Counted from the stretch's first letter, positions 7,242 through 13,819 are shown. The stretch is DNA of 17,483 nucleotides from Desulfovibrionaceae bacterium (GCA_030539415.1 JAUNSE010000008.1:1-17483); one strand, 5' to 3'. The notes: generated by a model not told the origin, from the letters alone. A program made the numbers and translations.

Positions 7242-7334
7242 GAATGCAGCTGCTTGTGATTGCTTAATTAATTCATAATACAAATTTGTACCCTTTTCGT
7301 CGTGTTTCGCCTTCGTCCCCTTCCGGGCGCACGG

Positions 7335-7357
7335 CTTCTGTCGAAAAGCGTCAGAAG
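7335..7357. promoter_or_regulatory. Second inverted repeat with a TGTCGAAA half-site
   Basis: Perfect 6-bp arms CTTCTG / CAGAAG flank an 11-nt centre that contains TCGAAAAGCGT, so the TGTCGAAA half-site of the 7210-7241 element is embedded here. It may be a second activator site or an autoregulatory operator of the divergent gene. Confidence 0.35.
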
Positions 7358-7721
7358 TTCATTGATCAAGCAATCAGGCGCATTTGCAGAAGAATGACTG
7401 GCTGTCCGGCAGGTCCGACTCCGCCTCTTTTGACTTGCGCCATTATCTTGTGTATCAAGTCCCGACCCGCTGTCATGGCCGATTTCCGTGTTTTTCCGGA
7501 CAAATTTTCATGGCCTTGCGCTGTCGGGCCAATTTTGTATCATACGTCCGCGCCGGGCATCCGTCCTCGGCGCCTCCCGGCCAGCCATCCCCCCTCCCGG
7601 CCGGTTCTCCTCATCCCCCCGCACCGACCGCAGCGGCCCTGTGCCGCGCGCAAGGTCTCTTCCTGATCCCCCCTGAAGACAGCACGTCTCCCCCGCGGTT
7701 GTCGTTCACCCTCACAGAGAG

Positions 7722-9311
7722 ATGACCGTGTCAGAACATCTATCAGACTCCATGACCACCTCTCAGTGCCTGGACACGCTTGGCCGGGTGCTGACCGCTC
7801 TGGAGCCGGGGCATTCCTTCCAGGAATGTCTGCGCGAGCTCCTGAACGCCCTCACAGAAAACATGCATTTTGACCGGCCGCACATCATGGTGCAGGACCC
7901 GGAGTCCGGCGTGCTTCGCCTCTCCCTGTTCAGCGGCCGGGCCGACTCGCCCGATGCGGCCTACGCTCCGGGCACCGGCATCACCGGCCGGGTCTTTTCC
8001 GCCGGCGAGTCCATGATTGTGCCGTGCATGCACAATCAGTCCGATTTCCGCAACCGCCTCTTCGGCCGAAGCGAGGAGGAAATGGAGCACCTTGCCTTCA
8101 TCTGCGTGCCGGTCCGCGTGGAAAACGGCGCCGGAGGCCGCGAGACCATAGGCACGCTGAGCGTGGACACGCCCACGGCCCCGGCCGATGAGCTCGCCCT
8201 GCGCTGCCGCTTCCTGGAAACCGTCGCCTCCCTGGTGGGCCGCCAGGTGGCCTGGCTGCAGGAGGACCTGGTGCGCCGCCACTTTCAGATGCAGCCGGAC
8301 GACCTCCCTGTCCGCAACGATCAGGGGATCGTGGCCATCTCCAAGAGCATGCGCAACGTCCTGCGCCAGATAGGCCAGGCCGGTCCGAGCAAGGCCACCG
8401 TGCTTCTGCGCGGCGAGTCCGGCGTGGGCAAGGAGCTCATGGCGCAGGCCCTGCACTCGGCAAGCCCCCGCCGCTCCCAGCCCCTTGTCCGCCTCAACTG
8501 CGCGGCCCTGCCGGCCGACCTTGTCGAGGGCGAGCTCTTCGGCTGGAAGAAGGGCGCCTTCACCGGCGCCCTGCAGAACAGGCAGGGCCTGTTCCAGCAG
8601 GCCGACGGCGGCACGCTCTTTCTGGACGAAATCGGCGATCTCTCGCCGAACGCCCAGGCCAAGGTGCTGCGCGCCCTGCAGGAGGGCGAGATTCAGCCTC
8701 TGGGCGAGACGCGCACCCTGCGCGTGGATGTGCGCCTGGTCTGCGCCACCAACCGGCCGCTGGAGACTCTGGTCGAGCAGCAGCTCTTCCGCGAGGATCT
8801 CTACTACCGCATCAATGTCTTCCCGGTCTTCATTCCGCCCCTGCGCGAGCGGCCGGAGGACATCCTGCCTCTGGCCGAGCACTATCTGCAGACCTTCAGC
8901 CGCGAGTACGAGCGGCCCGTGCAGCGCATCTCCACGCCGGCCATCGACCTCATGCTCCAGTACCACTGGCCCGGCAACATCCGCGAGCTGAAAAATGTCA
9001 TGGAGCGGGCGGTCCTTGTCTGCGACGACGCCACCCTGCGCGCGCACCATCTGCCCGCCACCCTGCAGAGCGCGGCCAGCTGCCGCTCGTCCCAGGAAGG
9101 GGCCAGGCCCGGCTTCGAGGAGACCGTGGCCAGGGTGGAGCAGGAGTTCATCGTGGACGCCCTGAAGACCACCCGCGGCAACATCCATCAGGCGGCCAGG
9201 GATCTGGGCATCACCTACCGCGTCATCTACTACAAGATGAAGAAGTACGGCATAGACTACCGCCGCTTTCTGGCCGGCTCGTCCAGAGGGGGCGTGCCCC
9301 AGCAGGCCTGA
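7722..9311 (+). CDS. Sigma-54-dependent activator, GAF-AAA+-Fis (NifA-like), 529 aa
   Basis: Enhancer-binding protein that uses ATP to open sigma-54 promoters. Domains in order: GAF-type sensor (about residues 15-180), AAA+ core (about 205-435) with Walker A GESGVGKE (231-238), the sigma-54-contacting loop GAFTGA (278-283), Walker B FLDEIG (300-305), sensor I CATNRP (341-346), arginine-finger region FREDLYYRINVFP and sensor II WPGNIREL (416-423). A Fis-type helix-turn-helix closes it (NIHQAARDLGITYRVIYYKMKKYG, about 487-510). There is no response-regulator receiver domain, so the GAF domain probably binds a small ligand. It is divergent from the TRAP-eut operon, whose promoter is sigma-54 type, so that operon is the obvious target. 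The residue before the GAFTGA loop is unusual (ELFGWKKGAFTGA; His is usual where Trp275 sits). The start at 7722 has a poor ribosome site; Met11 at 7752 is an alternative. Confidence 0.93.
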   Translation: MTVSEHLSDSMTTSQCLDTLGRVLTALEPGHSFQECLRELLNALTENMHFDRPHIMVQDPESGVLRLSLFSGRADSPDAAYAPGTGITGRVFSAGESMIVPCMHNQSDFRNRLFGRSEEEMEHLAFICVPVRVENGAGGRETIGTLSVDTPTAPADELALRCRFLETVASLVGRQVAWLQEDLVRRHFQMQPDDLPVRNDQGIVAISKSMRNVLRQIGQAGPSKATVLLRGESGVGKELMAQALHSASPRRSQPLVRLNCAALPADLVEGELFGWKKGAFTGALQNRQGLFQQADGGTLFLDEIGDLSPNAQAKVLRALQEGEIQPLGETRTLRVDVRLVCATNRPLETLVEQQLFREDLYYRINVFPVFIPPLRERPEDILPLAEHYLQTFSREYERPVQRISTPAIDLMLQYHWPGNIRELKNVMERAVLVCDDATLRAHHLPATLQSAASCRSSQEGARPGFEETVARVEQEFIVDALKTTRGNIHQAARDLGITYRVIYYKMKKYGIDYRRFLAGSSRGGVPQQA

Positions 9312-9371
9312 GCGCCGGGACCGCCGTGAATGACCGGCCGCGGGCACAGGAAAAGGCTCCCGCGGCACAGG

Positions 9372-9408
9372 AAAGGGGAGGATGCGTCAGAAACGCCTCC
9401 TCCCCTTT
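9372..9408. terminator. Bidirectional terminator between the sigma-54 activator and the lipoprotein gene
   Basis: A 16-bp stem (AAAGGGGAGGATGCGT pairing with ACGCCTCCTCCCCTTT, one mismatch) with a 5-nt loop sits between two convergent genes. Flanking A and T residues on the two sides allow it to work in both directions. The plus strand continues CTCACTGCTTTTTT. Confidence 0.85.
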
Positions 9409-9441
9409 CTCACTGCTTTTTTCAGACTGCGCGCGGCGGCG

Positions 9442-10881
9442 CTAGTCGTTGGCGCTGTCCAGCCCCCTCGCGGGCGGCACTGGCGGCTCGGCCGGCGCCG
9501 CCGGCTCGCCGGCGGGCGCCTGCACCTCGACGGGAGCGGCGGTCTGCCCGGCAGACTCCGCACGGGCCGCTTCGGCCCCGGCCTTCCTCTCTTCGGCCAG
9601 CTGGGCCTCGTCGGGCACGACCGGAGGATGCACGCGGAACACGTCCGCGGCATGGCCGCCCTGTCCCCCGCGGCCCTGCGAGGTGGTGACGGCCAGATCG
9701 CCCCTGGGGCTCACGGCCAGGCCGACCGTGTAGGGCGCGGTCTGCGCCGAGGCGGCGACCTCCCATTTCGCTATGTCCACGGCGACAATCTCGGTGCTCA
9801 GGTTGCAGGCGGCGAAGAGGTATTTTCCATCGGGCGACTGCGCCAGCGTTCTGGCCTGCTTTCCCACGGGCAGACTGCGGCTGCGGGAGGCCCTGGCCCG
9901 CCCGCTCTTCACGCAGCCGATAACCTCGGCGACGTCCAGCTCGGTCAGAGTGCCGGCGTGATTGGACGTGACATAGAGTTTTCTGCCGTCGCGGCTGAGA
10001 ATGATGTGGCGCGGTGTCGGGGCTATGTCGGTGAAGGTGCCCAGGCGCTCGCCGGTGGTGACGTCAAAGACCGTGATGCCGCCGTTGCGCATGCGCCCCA
10101 CGAAGAGATAGCGGCTGTCCGCGCTGAAGGCCGCGCCGCGCAGGCAGTAGCCGCAGACCGCGTCCCTGTCGCCCATGAGATTGCTGACCGGCAGACGCTT
10201 GCCGTCCACCAGAAGCCGCGTGTAGGCGAAATCCTTCGGATCGGAAGAGGCGATGTTCAGAAGGCCGATGGAATTGTCGCCCCAGTGAACAACGGCCATG
10301 GTCGAGCCGTCGGGAGAGGGTGCCAGCATCTTGGGCAGGGGGCCTGTCGGAATCACCCGGACGATTTTTCCGCTCAGCGTGTCGATCACGGCCACGGCCG
10401 AGGAGAAGTTGGCGTAGCGGTCCCAGCTGCGGCGGTAGTAGCTGACCCAGAGATAGCGCCCGCTGTGGGTCAGGGCGAATTCCACGGGTTTGCCCTCGAA
10501 GCAGTTGAGCTCGTCCTCGTCCCTGCGCGAGGCGTTGCGGTAGTCGAAGGCCGCGCTCTCGCCGTTGAGAAAGAGCGGGGCCTCGTCCCTGCCGAACGAG
10601 TGCTCGATGACCGAGAGCTGCTGCAGGGTGACCGCGTCGAAGACAACAGTCTTCATGCCCTCCAGGGAATTGATGTAGAAGCGGCTGCCGTCCGCGCTGA
10701 AGATGACCGACTTGGGCGAGCAGATGTCCTTTCCGGTCAGAGTGGTGATGTGCTCGAGCGTCAGCGGTTCGGGCAGGGCCGTGGCGGGCGCGGGATTGGC
10801 GGTCTGCTTCGGCGAGCAGGCGCCAAGACCCGCGCAGAGCAGGAGGCAGAGCAGAAAATGGAGAGGGAGTCTGGGTCGCAT
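9442..10881 (-). CDS. Lipoprotein with YVTN/YncE-type beta-propeller repeats, 479 aa
   Basis: The N-terminus MRPRLPLHFLLCLLLCAGLG is a signal peptide followed by the lipobox LGAC (lipidated Cys22). Ser follows the cysteine, which by the E. coli rule favours the outer membrane. The body is built of beta-propeller blades with recurring xSPDGxxxxV units: FSADGSRFYINS, LTHSGRYLWVSYY, PSPDGSTMAVVHWGDNSIGLLN, FSADSRYLFVGRMRNGGITVFD, LSRDGRKLYVTSNHAGTLTELD, QSPDGKYLFAACN and VSPRGDLAVTTS. A CGYC pair lies in one blade, but no haem motif CxxCH is present. The last 60 residues are a Pro/Ala/Glu-rich tail without fold. The start has GGAGG 12 nt upstream, rather far. The specific role is unknown; such propellers often act as binding scaffolds or cofactor-handling proteins. 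It is divergent from a CbiK-like gene. Confidence 0.85.
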   Translation of the reverse strand: MRPRLPLHFLLCLLLCAGLGACSPKQTANPAPATALPEPLTLEHITTLTGKDICSPKSVIFSADGSRFYINSLEGMKTVVFDAVTLQQLSVIEHSFGRDEAPLFLNGESAAFDYRNASRRDEDELNCFEGKPVEFALTHSGRYLWVSYYRRSWDRYANFSSAVAVIDTLSGKIVRVIPTGPLPKMLAPSPDGSTMAVVHWGDNSIGLLNIASSDPKDFAYTRLLVDGKRLPVSNLMGDRDAVCGYCLRGAAFSADSRYLFVGRMRNGGITVFDVTTGERLGTFTDIAPTPRHIILSRDGRKLYVTSNHAGTLTELDVAEVIGCVKSGRARASRSRSLPVGKQARTLAQSPDGKYLFAACNLSTEIVAVDIAKWEVAASAQTAPYTVGLAVSPRGDLAVTTSQGRGGQGGHAADVFRVHPPVVPDEAQLAEERKAGAEAARAESAGQTAAPVEVQAPAGEPAAPAEPPVPPARGLDSAND

Positions 10882-10992
10882 GGCGCTTGCCGCCCTCCAG
10901 GCAGCGGCTTGGGCTGTCGGTGCGTGTTGTGCCGGCCGTGCGCAAAGGTGCGCCGGGCACTGTGAGTGAGCCTATCCCGAACGCAGGTCCGC

Positions 10993-11014
10993 GTAAACAC
11001 CGCGTCCGTGTTAC
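10993..11014. promoter_or_regulatory. Inverted repeat in the lipoprotein/cbiK divergent spacer
   Basis: GTAAACAC (10993-11000) and GTGTTAC (11008-11014) form a near-perfect dyad with one extra A in the left arm and a 7-nt centre. It sits in the 256-nt spacer between the two divergent starts, just upstream of the cbiK-like promoter, and could be a shared operator. Confidence 0.3.
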
Positions 11015-11033
11015 AGGAGCTTTTCGCCGCCTC

Positions 11034-11062
11034 TTGCGGACTTTCGCCGGCTGCCGTAAAAT
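11034..11062 (+). promoter_or_regulatory. Candidate sigma-70 promoter of the cbiK-like gene
   Basis: TTGCGG, 17-bp spacer, TAAAAT. The -10 box matches consensus at 5 of 6 positions, the -35 box at 3 of 6. It predicts a leader of about 70 nt before the ATG at 11138. Confidence 0.5.
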
Positions 11063-11121
11063 TTTTGTCTCTCCTATCGTCCCCCGCGGTCCGTCCTGCA
11101 GGCCGCCGCGGGCTGCCCCCA

Positions 11122-11137
11122 AAAGGAGGCTGCCTCC
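11122..11137 (+). promoter_or_regulatory. Strong ribosome binding site able to fold on itself before the cbiK-like start
   Basis: AAAGGAGG lies 8 nt before the ATG, a near-complete anti-16S match. The spacer supplies its complement: GGAGGC-T-GCCTCC (or GGAGG-CTG-CCTCC) is a perfect inverted repeat ending immediately before the start codon, so the site could be masked. Confidence 0.45.
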
Positions 11138-11953
11138 ATGTCCGCAGACAAAACGGCCATCGTTCTCATAGCCTACGGGTCCTGTCTGGCCAGCGGGCTT
11201 GCCGCTCTGCGGACCTTCGAGGCCAGGGTCAGGCTCCGCTATCCCGGCATCCCGGTGCGCTGGGCCTACACGTCGGCCCACATCCGCACGCGTCTGGCCC
11301 TGCACGTCAGGCGCAAGTCCGACTCCGTGGTCAAGGCCATACAGCGTCTGGTGCTCGAGCGCTTTTCGCCCATCATCGCCCAGCCGCTGCAGATCATCAC
11401 GGCCACGGAGAACGAGAGTGTCGAGGAGCTGACCAGAACGGTTTCCGGCGAGCTGGGCATTCCGGTGAGCGTGGGGCAGCCGCTGCTCGCCAGCGACGAG
11501 GACGTCGCCCTGTGCGCGCGGGCCATTTTCACGCACCTGCCCGCCGCAAGAGAGCCCGGCGAGGACGTGATCTTCGTGGGGCACGGTGCCTCGCACGCGG
11601 CCCAGAGCCGCTACGCCCAGCTCTGCGCGGCCGTGCGGGAGCGGGACAGCGCCGTGCACATCGCCACGCTGTCCGGCAACATGCGCATCGAGACGGTGCT
11701 GCCCCATCTCTCCTCCGCGCGGGTGTGGGTGGTTCCCTTCCTCTCGTCCATAGGCAAGCACACCGTGTCCGACATCGCCGGCGCGGGAGAGGGCTCGGTA
11801 CGCTCCCTGCTCGAGCGAGACGGACGCAGCTGCGAGGTCGTGAAGGCCGGCGTGCTGGAAAACGCCGCCTTCGCGGACATCTGGCTGAGCCACCTCGACG
11901 CGGCCGCGGCCAGGTTCGGTCTTGCCCCTGTGCTCGATGCCGCGGACGCCTGA
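11138..11953 (+). CDS. CbiK-family sirohydrochlorin chelatase-like protein, metal-site Glu changed, 271 aa
   Basis: CbiK inserts Co2+ (or Fe2+) into sirohydrochlorin on the anaerobic B12/siroheme/haem routes. The protein follows Salmonella CbiK along its length: AIVLIAYGSCLASGLAALRTF at the start, QPLQIITATENESVEEL, the metal-site motif FVGHGASHAAQSRY with His149, and a C-terminal FLSSIGKHTVSDIAG with His208. In CbiK the metal is held by two histidines and a glutamate (His145, Glu175, His207 in Salmonella). By eye the glutamate segment GAVESYPEV aligns with ATLSGNMRI here, placing Ser179 at the glutamate position, and GDHAxNDMA has become GKHTVSDIA. It has no signal peptide, so it should be cytoplasmic. 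It may be a specialised or inactive paralogue. EutBC needs B12, but a link to it is inference. A terminator follows at once. Confidence 0.85.
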   Translation: MSADKTAIVLIAYGSCLASGLAALRTFEARVRLRYPGIPVRWAYTSAHIRTRLALHVRRKSDSVVKAIQRLVLERFSPIIAQPLQIITATENESVEELTRTVSGELGIPVSVGQPLLASDEDVALCARAIFTHLPAAREPGEDVIFVGHGASHAAQSRYAQLCAAVRERDSAVHIATLSGNMRIETVLPHLSSARVWVVPFLSSIGKHTVSDIAGAGEGSVRSLLERDGRSCEVVKAGVLENAAFADIWLSHLDAAAARFGLAPVLDAADA

Positions 11954-11984
11954 CGTTCGTCCTCCGATATCAGCCATTCAGTCC

Positions 11985-12010
11985 GGGAAGAGCGATCTTC
12001 CCTTTTTCTT
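11985..12010 (+). terminator. Intrinsic terminator after the cbiK-like gene
   Basis: GGGAAGA-GCGA-TCTTCCC is a perfect 7-bp stem with a GNRA tetraloop, followed by TTTTTCTT. It lies about 30 nt after the cbiK-like stop, so the following gene is either expressed by read-through or has its own promoter in the next 85 nt. Confidence 0.88.
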
Positions 12011-12095
12011 GCTGCGGCGCCGCGGCGTCCGCCTTCCGCCCCGGATTGTCCGGTGCGGGAAGGAGCCGCCCCGCGCCGAAAAAAAGGATTGTTTC

Positions 12096-12911
12096 GTGAA
12101 CAGACTGCTCTGCGCTCCTGCCGCCCGCCTGGCATGCGGGCTTTTTCTGGCTCTGGCCCTGATGGGCCAGCCCGCGCCCGCGGCGGCGGACAACGACGCC
12201 AATGCCTTCAACACCTACACGGGCAAGCCCCTGCCGGCCTCCAGAACGCCCCAGGGCGACGAAGCCGAAATTCTCAAGGCCCTGGGCGGCCGTCCCCGCA
12301 GCATAGCGGCGGACACCGCCTACAGAAAGCATTCCCGCCAGGAACTCTATCCCTGCCTGTACGGCACCCCCGGTGCCGGGCACGAAGTGCTGGTGCTGCT
12401 GGACTTCGCCTCGCCGGCCAGCCGTCCCCTGTGGGAGGCCGTGCGCGGCGCCGTGGCGAAGGTGCCGGCCTCTGCCGCGAGAGTGGTGCTCTTCGGCCGC
12501 TCGAACGAGGCCTATGCCATGGACCTGACGGGCCTGGCCATCTGGGCCGCCAGGGAGCGTCCCGGACAGGCCGTGGACTATGTCACCTGGGCCCTGCGCC
12601 GCTGGGACGAGGTCAAGGCCGGTCAGCGCAGGCTGGGTGCCGAGCGCGTCTTCCGCGACGAATACGACGCCGTCGTGACCCCCAAGGACTATCCCATGGT
12701 CTTCACGGGCATGTCCCGCTTCAGGCCCGCGGTGCCGGAAAAGGATCAGAGCGAGGTGGCCAGATACGTCTATGACGCCGGCAACGTGAACCTCTTCCAG
12801 AGCACCGAGGTCTGCTCGTACTACGGGGTCGAAAAGATGCCGGCCCTGGTCGTGGACGGAAAGGTCTACACGAAGATGACGGCCGCCGAGCTGGTCTCCC
12901 TGCTGAAATAG
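12096..12911 (+). CDS. Exported DsbA/thioredoxin-fold protein lacking the CxxC site, 271 aa
   Basis: The start is a GTG at 12096 with AAGGA 7 nt upstream; the protein then begins (M)NRLLCAPAARLACGLFLAL, a signal peptide ending PAPAAA-DND (cut near residue 31). The mature part shows a thioredoxin-type plan: a beta strand and active-site turn EVLVLLDFASPASRPLWEAV (97-116), a helical insertion (about 140-185), and the cis-proline loop YGVEKMPALVVDGKVYT (243-259), as in DsbA-type oxidoreductases. The CPxC active site appears as SPAS (106-109), both cysteines being serine. Two other cysteines remain, Cys87 and Cys240. It cannot act as a normal disulfide oxidoreductase, so a chaperone or binding role is more likely. 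An intrinsic terminator follows. Longer reading frames upstream have no family similarity and would run through the cbiK-like terminator. Confidence 0.8.
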   Translation: MNRLLCAPAARLACGLFLALALMGQPAPAAADNDANAFNTYTGKPLPASRTPQGDEAEILKALGGRPRSIAADTAYRKHSRQELYPCLYGTPGAGHEVLVLLDFASPASRPLWEAVRGAVAKVPASAARVVLFGRSNEAYAMDLTGLAIWAARERPGQAVDYVTWALRRWDEVKAGQRRLGAERVFRDEYDAVVTPKDYPMVFTGMSRFRPAVPEKDQSEVARYVYDAGNVNLFQSTEVCSYYGVEKMPALVVDGKVYTKMTAAELVSLLK

Positions 12912-12958
12912 TGGCGGACAGACCGCGCGTCCGCGTGCGTGCGGATGGCATTCACTCG

Positions 12959-12998
12959 GGATCCCGCAGCCCGGAAGAGGGCGCGGGATCCTGTTTTT
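12959..12998 (+). terminator. Intrinsic terminator after the DsbA-like gene
   Basis: GGATCCCGC pairs with GCGGGATCC, extended inward by GCCC/GGGC past one bulged A, with loop GGAAGA. TGTTTTT follows. It lies 47 nt after the stop codon. Confidence 0.92.
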
Positions 12999-12999
12999 A

Positions 13000-13012
13000 T
13001 CCGTACGGTCAA
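13000..13012. repeat. Palindromic operator-like repeat, copy A
   Basis: TCCGTACGGTCAA: core CCGTACGG is a perfect palindrome. It lies immediately after the T tract of the preceding terminator and about 135 bp beyond the 3' end of the XRE gene. It shares the consensus TAACCGTACGGTCAAA with copies B, C and D. Confidence 0.6.
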
Positions 13013-13145
13013 GTTTCGGGACGCTTCCGCACTGGTTCCGCGCGTCGTCCGACAGGCAGGAAGAGCCGGCTTCCGCATGCTCCCGCATCCGCCGCCGGGC
13101 ACGGCGGCAGGTTGAGGCGGAAGCGCAGGCGCTCTGCAGGACGGG

Positions 13146-13397
13146 CTAGTCCTCAAGCCGCAGGTTGGTCAGGTTCATGCCCACATCAAGCACACGCAGC
13201 AGCGTGAGGATCTTGCCTATCTCGGCAGTCTCCTTGCCGTTCTCGACATTGCTGATGAATTTCACGCTTGTTTTTGACCACTGGGAAAGCTCCTGCTGCG
13301 TCACGCCCCGCAGGCGGCGCACCTTTTTGATGGCTTCTCCAAGTCCCCTGGCATTGTAGAACAGTATCGGAAAGAGCGGTTTTTCTTTGGAGGCCAT
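13146..13397 (-). CDS. Small XRE-family regulator, HipB/Y4mF antitoxin-like, 83 aa
   Basis: The protein is little more than one helix-turn-helix domain: GLGEAIKKVRRLRGVTQQEL, then SQWSKTSVKFISNVENGKET and a helix IGKILTLLRVLDVGMNL. The pattern R(x)2(x)GxTQxEL...SxxFISxxENGKxTAxxxxxLxxLxxLG is that of HipB/Y4mF-type antitoxins. Those are normally followed by hipA, but no hipA or other toxin gene lies within 230 bp downstream; the next gene there is convergent. So this is an orphan antitoxin-like regulator or a stand-alone repressor. The start at 13397 has AGGAG 7 nt upstream; a longer frame to 13511 adds 38 unlikely residues. Four copies of a palindrome lie around it, one over its probable promoter, suggesting autorepression. 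Confidence 0.85.
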   Translation of the reverse strand: MASKEKPLFPILFYNARGLGEAIKKVRRLRGVTQQELSQWSKTSVKFISNVENGKETAEIGKILTLLRVLDVGMNLTNLRLED

Positions 13398-13514
13398 GGC
13401 AATTCTCCTGCAGTGCGGAAGCGGGCTGCGTGAGCCGCGCGAAGGCCGGATTGGCGGGCGCGCATGCGGACCGCTGCCACTGGAAAAGGGGGCAGACGGA
13501 GGATCTGTCATCGT

Positions 13515-13543
13515 TATATAGCGATTTGTAACTGTACGGTCAA
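13515..13543 (-). promoter_or_regulatory. Sigma-70 promoter of the XRE gene overlapped by palindrome B
   Basis: On the minus strand: TTGACC (13543-13538), a 17-bp spacer, TATATA (13520-13515), with TATAAC also readable two bases on. TTGACC is itself the right part of the palindrome copy B, so a protein bound there would block the -35 box. Predicted leader is about 110 nt. Confidence 0.6.
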
Positions 13544-13544
13544 A
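13529..13544. repeat. Palindromic operator-like repeat, copy B
   Basis: TAACTGTACGGTCAAA, one base from copy D. It overlaps the -35 box of the XRE promoter on the minus strand. Confidence 0.7.
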
Positions 13545-13602
13545 TTTGCCGGTGCGGACAGGATTTCGGGCGCTCTGCCGGACCGCCGCACGGAGAAATA
13601 GA

Positions 13603-13632
13603 TTTTAACCGGATTTTAACCGAACGGTTAAA
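13603..13632. repeat. Palindromic operator-like repeat, copy C with an extra half-site
   Basis: TTTAACCG-AA-CGGTTAAA (13615-13632) is a perfect 8-bp-arm palindrome. The half-site TTTTAACCG is repeated at 13603-13611, exactly 11 bp before the copy at 13614-13622, so three half-sites lie on one helix face. Confidence 0.7.
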
Positions 13633-13775
13633 TACTTGATCCTGAAGACGTTGGGACCGAAGCGGAACGACGCGACCTTCTGCAGCAGAGGTGTCCGGCG
13701 CCAGGGAGAAAGCGGGGGCGTTTGGGGATGGAGGATAGTGCCGTGCGGACAGATACGGGGCTTCCAGTACGGATA

Positions 13776-13791
13776 TAACCGTACGGTCAAA
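13776..13791. repeat. Palindromic operator-like repeat, copy D
   Basis: TAACCGTACGGTCAAA with perfect core ACCGTACGGT (13778-13787). It overlaps the end of the T tract of the Crp/Fnr gene terminator. Confidence 0.65.
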
Positions 13792-13819
13792 AAAAGGCCC
13801 CGTCTGCCGGATGCGGGCC
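13789..13819 (-). terminator. Intrinsic terminator of the Crp/Fnr-family gene
   Basis: On the minus strand GGCCC (13819-13815) pairs with GGGCC (13800-13796) and is followed by seven T residues (13795-13789). It begins 23 nt after the stop codon. The stem is short, with a 14-nt loop. Confidence 0.6.

Larger units (their letters stand above)
7025..7721. other. 697-nt regulatory region between divergent dctP and the sigma-54 activator gene
   Basis: No supported gene. The part from about 7110 to 7300 is strikingly AT-rich against GC-rich surroundings. It contains the dctP sigma-54 promoter (7096-7112), an 11-bp direct repeat TTTGATTATTT at 7114-7124 and 7146-7156 (32 bp apart, about three helical turns), the inverted repeat at 7210-7241, a perfect 12-bp palindrome TACAAATTTGTA (7279-7290), GTTTCG again at 7304-7309, and a further inverted repeat at 7335-7357. 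The remaining 360 bp up to the activator start hold no clear promoter that I can identify. Confidence 0.7.

Noticed and set aside
7286..7725. Plus-strand frames of 113-126 codons upstream of the sigma-54 activator
   Set aside because: Low-complexity Pro/Ser/Arg-rich translations without ribosome sites, in a region full of regulatory repeats.
7743..9368. 541-codon minus-strand open frame opposite the sigma-54 activator
   Set aside because: The frame exists only because high GC removes stops. The opposite strand has all motifs of an AAA+ activator, and this frame runs into the next terminator region.
9382..10965. 527-codon plus-strand open frame opposite the lipoprotein gene
   Set aside because: No recognisable sequence, and it covers the terminator and lipobox region of the real gene.
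10064..11977. 637-codon minus-strand frame spanning the lipoprotein and cbiK-like genes
   Set aside because: It reads through a divergent promoter region and is out of frame with both genuine genes.
13000..13791. The four palindromes as a CRISPR array or mobile-element ends
   Set aside because: Spacing is irregular (529, 86 and 161 bp), copies are only about 16 bp, and no transposase, cas gene or target duplication is present. Operators explain them better.
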